Positions 1-6,450 of a DNA stretch of 15,732 bases are shown here, one piece after another; within the stretch, counting starts at the first letter, position 1, and each line of letters starts with the position of its first letter. The notes beneath the pieces were generated by a model. It was not told the origin of the DNA. It worked only from the letters and a program-made list of their open reading frames with translations, and did not search any database. This DNA is from Bacteroidota bacterium (GTDB lineage: Bacteria; Bacteroidota; Bacteroidia; Flavobacteriales; Weeksellaceae). The stretch is from positions 1-15,732 of the forward strand of contig JAEWOM010000069.1 of NCBI GenBank assembly GCA_023399675.1, read 5' to 3'. A program made the position numbers and the translations under genes.

Positions 1-805
1 CGAGAATTTCCTGCAGGATCTCATCCAGTTTCGCACTGTTGTCTGCTATAATAAACTGACTGATCAGCGGTCTGAGTTTCTCAATTTCATCATCCAGAAT
101 TCCTTTCAGTTCTGTTTCATCGTTTCCTGTTGCTGTTAATTTTAGCTGAACACGGCTCGCCTGCGGAAGATAGGACAGACTGCAGTTTTCAGGTAAAGCC
201 AGTTCCCAGCTTTCAATGGTTTCAGAGAGCAGACTTTCAGGAAGATTCAAAACCGTAACCGTCCGGCTCACAATGTGGTTGCGGATGTGCTTTTTCTTCA
301 AATACGGAATAATCTGATTTCGAATCAGCGGTTTCACTTCAAAAGGAACACCCGGCAAAAAAACGGCAGATTTACCGTTCTTCGTCATCAGACAAGACGG
401 TGCAGTTCCATAGTGATTCTGAAAAACCAAAGCACGTGAAGGCACTTCCGCCTGAACTTTATTAATTTCCAGCAGATGCGCTCTGTTTCTTTTCTCCAGA
501 AGTTTTCGGAGATGCTCCAACGTTTCCGGATCGAGGCGCACTTCATCATCAAAAAACTTACAGAATGCGGTTTTTGTCAGGTCATCTTTTGTCGGGCCGA
601 GGCCACCTGTAGTAATAACAAAATCAGCAACTTCAAAAGAATTTTCCAATGCGCTGCAGATTGCATTGATATCATCTGAAACGGCAAGAATCTGCACAAC
701 AGGAATTCCTATTTTATTCAGTTCACCTGTGATAAAATAGGAATTGGTATCAGCGGTGGTTCCGGAAAGAATCTCATTGCCAATGATGATCAGTGCAGCG
801 TTCAT
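1..805 (-). CDS. cinA: CinA family protein (competence/damage-inducible protein A), C-terminus outside window
   Basis: This is the first 268 codons of a CinA protein read from 805 toward the window edge. Full CinA proteins are about 410-420 residues. The visible part is the MoaB/Mog-like (MoCF_biosynth, COG1058) domain plus most of the linker domain. The C-terminal nicotinamide-nucleotide amidase (PncC-like) domain would lie beyond position 1. Motifs seen are GNEILSG (residues 9-15), TTGGLGPTKDDLT (65-77), the family pattern NKVQAEVP, and LPGVP (150-154). Family members act in pyridine nucleotide recycling: the COG1058 domain has been linked to ADP-ribose pyrophosphatase activity and the C-terminal domain to NMN deamidation. 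The start is the first ATG, immediately followed by the beta strand and GNE motif. The lipocalin gene lies 45 bp upstream on the same strand, so the two may be cotranscribed. The family call is firm; activity cannot be judged from the fragment. Confidence 0.93.
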   Translation of the reverse strand, partial: MNAALIIIGNEILSGTTADTNSYFITGELNKIGIPVVQILAVSDDINAICSALENSFEVADFVITTGGLGPTKDDLTKTAFCKFFDDEVRLDPETLEHLRKLLEKRNRAHLLEINKVQAEVPSRALVFQNHYGTAPSCLMTKNGKSAVFLPGVPFEVKPLIRNQIIPYLKKKHIRNHIVSRTVTVLNLPESLLSETIESWELALPENCSLSYLPQASRVQLKLTATGNDETELKGILDDEIEKLRPLISQFIIADNSAKLDEILQEIL

Positions 806-827
806 AGATTTTATTTTAATGCTGCCT

Positions 828-859
828 TAAATTTAGCAAACAAATTCAGATTATACCAA
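828..859 (-). promoter_or_regulatory. Candidate promoter for cinA
   Basis: On the minus strand TTG (857-859) is followed after 21 bp by TAAATTTA (828-835), one mismatch from the Bacteroidota -7 consensus TAnnTTTG. It overlaps the last codons of the lipocalin gene and lies 22 bp before the cinA ATG. The region is AT-rich, so a chance match is possible. Confidence 0.35.
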
Positions 860-1390
860 CTGATGCTCAACCCAAACGAGATCCTCAGTTTGATATCCTA
901 AATCTTTCGCTTTCTGCAGGAAACGCTGCTTTACATCTTCAGGCAAATGGGTGCTTCGGGAAAGAATCCACATATATTTCAAACTGTCGCCGGCAATCAG
1001 AGCATATTGATAATCAACAAGATCAATGACATTATAACCGGACCAAAACGGCTTGAAAAAAGTTACTTTGAGTCGACCTTCAGTTTTTTCATTTACAAAA
1101 CGTGCTTCTCCGATTGCCTCTTCCCATTCATTTTTCTTATAGTTATATCCGCGGTTTACAACTTTTACCGAACCATCGGGTTTTAAACTGTAGTCTGCTG
1201 TTACGTTATTCAGATTTTTTTCGTGACGGAAATCAAGTCTTGCAATTTCAAACCATTTGCCTAAATATTTTTCAGCATTAAAATCCTGAACTGCCTCTGC
1301 ACCTTCCGGAATAGACGGTTTACAGGCTCTGTATAATAAAACAGCTGCCGCACCGGCAGCCAACGGAATTGCGATCTTCTTCGTATTCAT
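851..1390 (-). CDS. blc: Lipocalin family protein, Blc-like
   Basis: The 179-residue protein resembles bacterial Blc/apolipoprotein D lipocalins, which bind fatty acids or lysophospholipids at the cell envelope. It shows the lipocalin signature GKW at residues 44-46 (YLGKWFEIARL), the strand pattern ADYSLKPDGSVKVVN, and the C-terminal WILSR (141-145) with a following amphipathic helix and a WVEH ending, in the same order as E. coli Blc. Residues 6-19 form a hydrophobic segment after a KK pair, so the protein is probably exported or anchored. Cys23 (YRAC) does not sit in a good lipobox, so lipidation as in E. coli Blc is doubtful. I chose the ATG at 1390 over the upstream one at 1423, because the latter adds 11 residues ahead of a normal membrane-targeting start. 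cinA follows 45 bp downstream. Confidence 0.9.
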   Translation of the reverse strand: MNTKKIAIPLAAGAAAVLLYRACKPSIPEGAEAVQDFNAEKYLGKWFEIARLDFRHEKNLNNVTADYSLKPDGSVKVVNRGYNYKKNEWEEAIGEARFVNEKTEGRLKVTFFKPFWSGYNVIDLVDYQYALIAGDSLKYMWILSRSTHLPEDVKQRFLQKAKDLGYQTEDLVWVEHQLV

Positions 1391-1530
1391 TTCTTTTTTT
1401 TGTAAAAATAGGTACAGCGGCACAACGCTGCATTATATGATTTTCTGCAATTCTTCAAGCGTATAATTCCGGTTACCGCACCGTATAAATGTTCCTTTGA
1501 AAACTGTAACGGATTCCATAACGAAACCCA

Positions 1531-1538
1531 TAGTTTTG
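1531..1538 (+). promoter_or_regulatory. Candidate -7 box for the STAS/stress-protein operon
   Basis: TAGTTTTG is an exact match to TAnnTTTG, 26 bp before the ATG at 1565, in the divergent space shared with the lipocalin gene. No clear TTG is found 19-21 bp upstream. Confidence 0.4.
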
Positions 1539-1564
1539 ATTAAATATATCACCAAAATATAAAT

Positions 1565-1945
1565 ATGATAACTGTTTTAGCAGATACTCCCGATAATGTT
1601 GCCGCTTTTCAGGCGAACGGAACCGTAACGAAAGAAGATTTCGAGAATCTTGTTTTCCCACATGTAGAAGCAAAGGTAAATGCATTCAGTGAACTGAATT
1701 TTTTGCTACTGCTGAATACTGATGTAGAGAATATCACTGCCGGCGCATGGATGCAGGAATTGCTGCTTGGCCTGAAGAATATTGTACGTTGGAATCGGGC
1801 TGCCATTGTTACCGACCAGAAAGGAGTACAGAATTTTACAGATATTTTCAGTGTGCTTATGCCCGGGGAATTTAAGTCGTTTGCTGTGGATAATCTCGAA
1901 AATGCACTGTTTTGGTGTGCAAATGGAAACGAAGTAAACGAATAA
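1565..1945 (+). CDS. SpoIIAA-like STAS-domain protein
   Basis: The protein has 126 residues and a single-domain fold matching the SpoIIAA-like/STAS-SEC14 family (PF11964). It starts with an alternating hydrophobic strand, then TKEDFENLVFPHVEAKV, a hydrophobic strand LNFLLLLN, a helix ending in WMQELLLGLKNIVRWNRAAIVTD, and a C-terminal stretch around FKSFAVDNLENALFWC. All are family hallmarks (mixed beta-alpha, tryptophan-rich C-terminal half). The biochemical role of the family is not established; relatives are small cytoplasmic proteins often near stress genes. No signal peptide or membrane segment is present. It is 15 bp upstream of the flavin split-barrel gene and almost certainly cotranscribed with it, which suggests a stress-related setting. 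No phosphorylatable serine typical of true anti-sigma antagonists can be assigned confidently. Confidence 0.85.
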   Translation: MITVLADTPDNVAAFQANGTVTKEDFENLVFPHVEAKVNAFSELNFLLLLNTDVENITAGAWMQELLLGLKNIVRWNRAAIVTDQKGVQNFTDIFSVLMPGEFKSFAVDNLENALFWCANGNEVNE

Positions 1946-1960
1946 TAAAAAATCAAAAAT

Positions 1961-2467
1961 ATGTCAACAGAAAATCTTCACAACGCGGAAGCGGTGAAAA
2001 AATTGAAAGAATTATCGGAAAGTGCCAGAATTTGCATGTTCTGTACAGAACTGACCAAGCTGCCGAACAACGCAAGGCCCATGAGTATTCAGGAGTGCGA
2101 TGAACAGGGAAACCTTTGGTTTTTGAGCAGTGCCGAAAGCAACAAGAATGTCGAAATTGGCGAAGACAACAGAGTTCAGCTTTACTTTATGAATGATGAA
2201 AGTTCGGAATATCTTTCAATTCTGGGAAAAGCTTTTATTTATACAGACAGAAATACCATAGAGGAACAGTGGAGTTCCCTTGCCAATGCCTGGTTTGACG
2301 GCAAAGACGATCCGAATGTTACGGTAATCCGTGTAACGCCGGACGAAACCTACTATTGGGATACCAAAGCCGGGAAATTTGTAACGATGGTGAGTTTTCT
2401 TGCCGCTGCAGTTACCGGAAAAGAAACCGACAACAGCGATGGCGTTGAAGGAACACTGAAAGTGTAG
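1961..2467 (+). CDS. General stress protein, pyridoxamine 5'-phosphate oxidase-like FMN split barrel
   Basis: The 168-residue protein belongs to the general-stress-protein-26 branch (PF16242/COG3871) of the pyridoxamine-phosphate-oxidase-like split barrels. Visible features are an N-terminal helix (HNAEAVKKLKELSESARICMF), the substrate/flavin-facing strand RPMSIQECDEQGNLWFLSS, then NVEIGEDNRVQLYFMN, YLSILGKAFIY, and the late helix EEQWSSLANAWFDGKDDPN followed by VIRVTPDETYYWD. These occur in the same order as in characterised relatives that bind FMN and sometimes FAD. The enzyme is predicted to be cytoplasmic. The substrate is unknown, and true PNP oxidase (pdxH) is unlikely because the protein is short and lacks the C-terminal PLP-binding end. 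It is the second gene of an operon with the STAS protein and is followed by a strong terminator at 2488-2519. Confidence 0.9.
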   Translation: MSTENLHNAEAVKKLKELSESARICMFCTELTKLPNNARPMSIQECDEQGNLWFLSSAESNKNVEIGEDNRVQLYFMNDESSEYLSILGKAFIYTDRNTIEEQWSSLANAWFDGKDDPNVTVIRVTPDETYYWDTKAGKFVTMVSFLAAAVTGKETDNSDGVEGTLKV

Positions 2468-2485
2468 AGCGAAACCGGAAAAGTA

Positions 2486-2520
2486 AAAAAGCCGTTTCAA
2501 AAAATTTTGAAACGGCTTTA
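2486..2520. terminator. Bidirectional Rho-independent terminator
   Basis: A perfect 15-bp inverted repeat (2488-2502 with 2505-2519, two-base loop) contains GCCGTTTCAAAA and its complement. It lies between two convergent genes ending at 2467 (plus) and 2543 (minus). The T tract is better on the minus strand (six T from 2490-2485) than on the plus strand (three T, then ATATTAT). Confidence 0.9.
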
Positions 2521-2542
2521 TATTATGTTTGGATATACTGTA

Positions 2543-2905
2543 TTATTTCATGGAAACAATTCTGTCCACCACATAGTTGGTATTTCCGCGCCATGGCAGT
2601 GCTCCTTTGTATTCCTTGTAATGAAGGTCGAAATGCTTACCGCTGTTTTGCTCCAGCTGCTGAAAGATTTTCGGATCTTCAACAGAAAATTCGAATTCAT
2701 AGCTGGTAAGTGCACCTGTTCTGCCGCGTCCGAAACCTTCCTGAATCAGCTTTCCTTCGTAAGTTTTGAAAACATAGCCCTTATTAACGGCATAATTAAG
2801 GTATCCGGATTTTACCCCTTCACCAAATACAAAATAATATTTGTACCAGACAAAGCCACCTAATAAAAGGAGGACAGCAGCTAAAATAATCCACAGGTAC
2901 TTCAT
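2543..2905 (-). CDS. Small membrane-anchored protein of unknown function
   Basis: The 120-residue protein begins with a transmembrane segment (about residues 3-21, WIILAAVLLLLGGFVWY). A soluble domain follows: a short KYYFVFGEGVKSGYLNYAVNKGYVFKTYEGKLIQEGF stretch broken by glycines, then SYEFEFSVEDPKIFQQLEQN and HFDLHYKEYKGALPWRGNTNYVV. This resembles a conserved Flavobacteriia family, GVRSG/KGxxFKTxEG followed by FSVxD and PWRG-type motifs. From memory, it is often labelled 6-phosphogluconate dehydrogenase in databases. That label cannot be right for this sequence, because there is no Rossmann motif and the length is about a quarter of the real enzyme. It lies 9 bp downstream of the acyl-CoA dehydrogenase stop, so the two are probably cotranscribed. 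The biochemical function is unknown. Confidence 0.8.
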   Translation of the reverse strand: MKYLWIILAAVLLLLGGFVWYKYYFVFGEGVKSGYLNYAVNKGYVFKTYEGKLIQEGFGRGRTGALTSYEFEFSVEDPKIFQQLEQNSGKHFDLHYKEYKGALPWRGNTNYVVDRIVSMK

Positions 2906-2914
2906 CAGTGACTG

Positions 2915-4057
2915 TTATTTCTTAGAAATAGATCTGGAGATCACAATCTTCTGAATCTCTGATGTTCCTTCGTAAATCTGCGTAATCTTCGCATCGCGCA
3001 TCATTCGTTCAACATGGTATTCTTTCACATAGCCATATCCACCGTGGATCTGAACCGCTTCCACAGACGTATCCATCGCAACCTGCGAAGAGAAAAGTTT
3101 AGCCATTGCACCGGATTCGGAGATATCTTTACCTTCATCTTTTTCGGTAGCCGCTTTCAGACAAAGCATTCTTGCAGCAGTGATATTTGTTGCCATATCC
3201 GCAAGTTTAAATGCAATTGCCTGGTGGTTGATGATTTCAGTACTGAATGCTTTTCTTTCCTTGGCATATTTCAGCGCAAGTTCGTAAGCTCCTGAAGCAA
3301 TACCCAATGCCTGAGAGGCAATACCAATACGGCCGCCATTCAGAACGCCCATTGCGAAATTGAAGCCGAACCCATCCTCGCCGATTCTGTTTTCTTTCGG
3401 AACTTTTACGTCGGTAAACAGCAGTGAGTGTGTATCACTTCCTCTGATTCCCAGTTTATCTTCTTTCGGACCGATTTCGAAGCCATCCCATTCTCTCTCA
3501 ACGATGAATGCATTGATTCCTTTGTGCTTTTTCTCAGGATCAGTCTGTGCAATCACCACATAGTAAGAAGCAGTACCACCGTTGGTAATCCAGTTTTTGG
3601 TACCGTTGAGCAAATAATGGTCGCCCATATCCACTGCTGTGGTTTTCTGTGAGGTTGCATCAGAACCTGCTTCCGGCTCAGAAAGCGCAAAAGCACCGAT
3701 CACTTCTCCGCTTGCAAGTGGAGTAAGGTATTTCATTTTCTGTTCCTCTGTACAGTATTTTTCCAGTCCGGCACAAACAAGTGAATTGTTTACAGACATC
3801 ACTACTGCTGCAGAAGCATCGATTTTAGCAATTTCTTCTAATGCGAGCACATAGGAAACGCTGTCCATACCTGCGCCGCCGTATTTTGGATCCACCATCA
3901 TTCCCAGGAATCCCATTTCCCCCATCTTTTTAACCTGCTCCGCCGGAAACTTCTGGTCGCGGTCACGCTCTATAACACCCGGCAATAATTCAGTCTGTGC
4001 AAAATCTCTCGCTGCCTGCTGGATCATCAGGTGTTCTTCCGATAAATTAAAGTTCAT
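2915..4057 (-). CDS. Acyl-CoA dehydrogenase (short/medium-chain type)
   Basis: This is a full-length 380-residue FAD-dependent acyl-CoA dehydrogenase, the usual size for the butyryl-CoA/short-chain group. It forms the alpha,beta double bond in acyl-CoA during beta-oxidation or branched amino acid breakdown and passes electrons to electron transfer flavoprotein. Motifs in order are the N-terminal helical domain, FALSEPEAGSDA (123-134), the FAD-contacting WITNGG (156-161), the family motif QIHGGYGY (336-343), and YEGT (362-365). Glu363 in the last motif is in the catalytic base position of short- and medium-chain enzymes. The best substrate cannot be read from sequence; butyryl-CoA or other short acyl-CoA is most likely. 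No targeting signal is seen. The small membrane protein gene follows after 9 bp. Confidence 0.95.
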   Translation of the reverse strand: MNFNLSEEHLMIQQAARDFAQTELLPGVIERDRDQKFPAEQVKKMGEMGFLGMMVDPKYGGAGMDSVSYVLALEEIAKIDASAAVVMSVNNSLVCAGLEKYCTEEQKMKYLTPLASGEVIGAFALSEPEAGSDATSQKTTAVDMGDHYLLNGTKNWITNGGTASYYVVIAQTDPEKKHKGINAFIVEREWDGFEIGPKEDKLGIRGSDTHSLLFTDVKVPKENRIGEDGFGFNFAMGVLNGGRIGIASQALGIASGAYELALKYAKERKAFSTEIINHQAIAFKLADMATNITAARMLCLKAATEKDEGKDISESGAMAKLFSSQVAMDTSVEAVQIHGGYGYVKEYHVERMMRDAKITQIYEGTSEIQKIVISRSISKK

Positions 4058-4077
4058 AGTTGATTATTTACTGGCTG

Positions 4078-4085
4078 TAAATTTA
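4078..4085 (-). promoter_or_regulatory. Candidate -7 box for acyl-CoA dehydrogenase
   Basis: TAAATTTA has one mismatch to TAnnTTTG and lies 20 bp before the ATG, inside a 10-bp palindrome GTAAATTTAC (4077-4086). No well-spaced TTG is present, so this is weak. Confidence 0.25.
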
Positions 4086-4140
4086 CGATTTTTAGATGAA
4101 AAGTTTCATTCAAAAAGACAGGGTAACGCTGCTAGTACAT

Positions 4141-4176
4141 AAAAAAATCCGCTCCATTATTTCAGGGAGCGGATTT
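4141..4176 (-). terminator. Rho-independent terminator of the M43 protease gene
   Basis: An 11-bp perfect stem (4145-4155 with 4166-4176, GGAGCGGATTT on the minus strand) with a 10-base loop is followed on the minus strand by a run of seven T. It begins 23 bp after the protease stop codon. Confidence 0.88.
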
Positions 4177-4199
4177 ACGAATTATTCGAAGTACTTCAG

Positions 4200-6263
4200 T
4201 TATTTCTTGATGAACTTACTTGAAGCTTTGAATTCATTATCCTGAATGGTAATGACATAATTACCGGTTGTAAGTTCAGAAACACGGATCTTATTATCCT
4301 GTATATTTCCTTTTTTCACAATCTGGCCTGCAGTATTAAAGATGGTATATTGTGCTTTGTTTGATACGTTGGTAATATTCATAACCTCTCCTACAGGAAT
4401 CGGATAAATATCAAACTGATCATCATTCACCTCCACAGTTGAAAGCGTCATGAGTTTGAAGGCTACCTGATCAATATCTGCAAAGGTACCTCCGCTATAG
4501 ATAATTACTGAACCGTCCGGAGATTTGATGTCGAACCAGCCGTTTCCACCTCCACAGCAAAGACCATCATCCCAGTCATCATTAATGGTAAATACGTAAC
4601 AGCCAGGCGTAAGATTCCATGTCTGCGTGATTACAGGCGGAAGCGGAGCATTAGTGGGTGTATCACTGTAAGGACCACCTGAATAAAGTGTTGTACCTGC
4701 CTGATTTTTCAGATTCCATGTTGTTTCAGATCCGAAATAATCCTGTTGAAGTCTGAACACAACAGAAGAATACTGATAGTTAGGAGCCGTGCTACCTGCT
4801 GCAACGAAATTTCCTGTCGCTGTGTTGTTTGTAGCTCTCTGATCGGTCGTTCCGTTCGCATTTACGATATTGGCAGTTACTGTTCCGGATACTGATCCTG
4901 CCGGCACCGGTACTGTGAAAGTTGCAAATTTATCCTGAGCTAAAGAACCTGTCCAGTTGTATGTTTGTGCCGCACCTCCGGCAATCGAGTAAGATACTGT
5001 TGCGGAAGTAAGTGTGGAAGTTCCTCTGTTATAGATGGTAAATCTCAAAGGTACAGCGGTCGTCGTCTGCGTACAATTGGTAAATTTGGTGATGGTGCAG
5101 CTTCTTTCTATTTTTAATTCTGCATCGATTGGAAACAGCGGAATCGGTAAATTTCTAGTAGAGGTAATTAGTGTGTTTCTTCTTACCGCATTACTCAGAA
5201 CTGTATTCATACGTAAGGACTGCCCTTGAGTAAAAATATTCATACAGCCGTCAGATGTATAATCCATGTAGTTTTCGAACATTTCGTCCGGCGTTCCCGC
5301 TGGCGGACAATTGTTTGGTTTCGGATGCGAAGGACATCCACCATTAGCTGTTTGGTGAACAGGTGTATCAGATACAAAATCGTTTCCGCAGTTTGCATCT
5401 CCCCAAATATGTCTCAGACCAAGATAGTGCCCCACCTCGTGTGTCATGGTACGTCCTTTATCATACGGTGCACTCAGCAGGAAAGTTCCGTCATTATAAG
5501 TAGAAGATCCGAAGAATCTGAATCCGGAAACAACTCCGTCGGTGTTAGCTGCACCGGCTGGAGGTAGGCCAGGTACGCTGGTGGGATCGGGAAACTGCGC
5601 ATAACCCAGCAATCCCTGATTGCTGAAATTAACGCTCCACATGTTCATATACTGCGTTGGATCCCAAATAGCCTCCGGTTTCAGAATTGAATCGATATCT
5701 CCCATGTCCCAGCCTGCCCGACACATATTTACACGGTTGATACCATTGGTCGGATTTCCGTTTGGATCTACTTTTGCCAAAGCAAACTGGATCATAGTAT
5801 TCGCCCCGATTGGGTTGGTGTTCCAACCTGGTGTTCCGGCCATTTTTGCAAAATCCTGATTCATTACAGTAATCTGCGAAATAACCTGATTGTCCGTAAT
5901 GTTCGGCGCCACACCAACATTCTGACCATTATGAATAACGTGAACAACAACCGGAATGGTGATGACACCGCCACTCTGCGACTTATTATTCTTCGCTTTT
6001 TCAATCAGTGGAGCGAGCCACGCTTCAAATTCGGCATCATTAGCCCTTTTCGGGTCCATCTGCTGCAGATACTGCTCATATTCAGTTGTGGCACAACGAA
6101 TCATCCCATTCGTTTTCTGCAATTCTTCGGCTGTGTACGTTTTGCCAAACACTGTACGATCGCCGTCGGACTTCATTTTTGGCTTCACCTGTGCGTTAAG
6201 CCCGGAAAAACTTCCGGCAGAAAACATAACTGACAGTGCAAGAGCCGAGATAAATTTTTTCAT
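4200..6263 (-). CDS. Secreted M43-family zinc metalloprotease with T9SS type A sorting domain
   Basis: This 687-residue secreted protease is of the pappalysin/cytophagalysin (M43) type. It starts with a Sec signal peptide (residues 1 to about 24, ending LNA before Q). The catalytic motif HExxHxxGxxH is intact: His275, Glu276, His279, Gly282, His285 (HEVGHYLGLRH). The Met-turn follows at NYMDYTS (331-337, Met333), with cysteine pairs around 292-340 as in ulilysin-like enzymes. After the catalytic domain come a CARDB/Ig-like beta domain (about 380-490), a second beta domain rich in Gly and Cys (DDWDDGLCCGGGNGW), and a C-terminal T9SS type A tail (about 608-687, IYPIPVGE ... SKFIKK). The protein should cross the outer membrane by T9SS and be released or anchored through A-LPS. 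Its substrate is unknown; nutrient proteolysis is the likely role. It is monocistronic, with its own terminator at 4141-4176. Confidence 0.95.
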   Translation of the reverse strand: MKKFISALALSVMFSAGSFSGLNAQVKPKMKSDGDRTVFGKTYTAEELQKTNGMIRCATTEYEQYLQQMDPKRANDAEFEAWLAPLIEKAKNNKSQSGGVITIPVVVHVIHNGQNVGVAPNITDNQVISQITVMNQDFAKMAGTPGWNTNPIGANTMIQFALAKVDPNGNPTNGINRVNMCRAGWDMGDIDSILKPEAIWDPTQYMNMWSVNFSNQGLLGYAQFPDPTSVPGLPPAGAANTDGVVSGFRFFGSSTYNDGTFLLSAPYDKGRTMTHEVGHYLGLRHIWGDANCGNDFVSDTPVHQTANGGCPSHPKPNNCPPAGTPDEMFENYMDYTSDGCMNIFTQGQSLRMNTVLSNAVRRNTLITSTRNLPIPLFPIDAELKIERSCTITKFTNCTQTTTAVPLRFTIYNRGTSTLTSATVSYSIAGGAAQTYNWTGSLAQDKFATFTVPVPAGSVSGTVTANIVNANGTTDQRATNNTATGNFVAAGSTAPNYQYSSVVFRLQQDYFGSETTWNLKNQAGTTLYSGGPYSDTPTNAPLPPVITQTWNLTPGCYVFTINDDWDDGLCCGGGNGWFDIKSPDGSVIIYSGGTFADIDQVAFKLMTLSTVEVNDDQFDIYPIPVGEVMNITNVSNKAQYTIFNTAGQIVKKGNIQDNKIRVSELTTGNYVITIQDNEFKASSKFIKK

Positions 6264-6285
6264 AAGGAAATTTGTTTAGGAGCAG

Positions 6286-6293
6286 CAAAGATA
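6286..6293 (-). promoter_or_regulatory. Candidate -7 box for the M43 protease
   Basis: TATCTTTG on the minus strand matches TAnnTTTG exactly, 22 bp before the ATG. The upstream -33 region is only T-rich, with no TTG. Confidence 0.5.
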
Positions 6294-6383
6294 TAACTTA
6301 GAATATATTTTTTAGAAAAAATTATGAAAAACATCGCAATTAATAGATAATACTTTATGGAATCACTTAAATTTTTCTGCATT

Positions 6384-6415
6384 TTTGCCTGAAACATATA
6401 AATGTGTTACTTTTA
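6384..6415 (+). promoter_or_regulatory. Promoter of the long-chain acyl-CoA synthetase gene
   Basis: TTTG (6384-6387) is followed after 20 bp by TACTTTTA (6408-6415), one mismatch from TAnnTTTG. The spacing fits the Bacteroidota -33/-7 arrangement. Transcription would start near 6419, giving a leader of about 32 nt. Confidence 0.6.
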
Positions 6416-6417
6416 CA

Positions 6418-6441
6418 CTAATTCACTAATTCAATAATTCA
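6418..6441 (+). repeat. Three tandem 8-bp repeats in the 5' leader
   Basis: The unit CTAATTCA occurs twice in tandem (6418-6425, 6426-6433) and a third time as ATAATTCA (6434-6441). The array fills most of the predicted leader between the promoter and the ATG at 6451. Confidence 0.8.
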
Positions 6442-6450
6442 ACAGCCTAT

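Noticed and set aside
1391..1423. Upstream start for the lipocalin (11 extra residues)
   Set aside because: The extension MPLYLFLQKKE precedes a normal KK-plus-hydrophobic export start at 1390 and falls in the promoter/leader region.
2507..2863. 118-codon plus-strand frame opposite the small membrane protein
   Set aside because: Its start lies within the bidirectional terminator hairpin and the opposite frame has a proper membrane helix and family-like motifs.
5226..5567. 113-codon plus-strand frame inside the M43 protease
   Set aside because: It lies opposite the catalytic domain with HExxHxxGxxH; no promoter, and Arg/Ser/Val-rich composition typical of a reverse frame.
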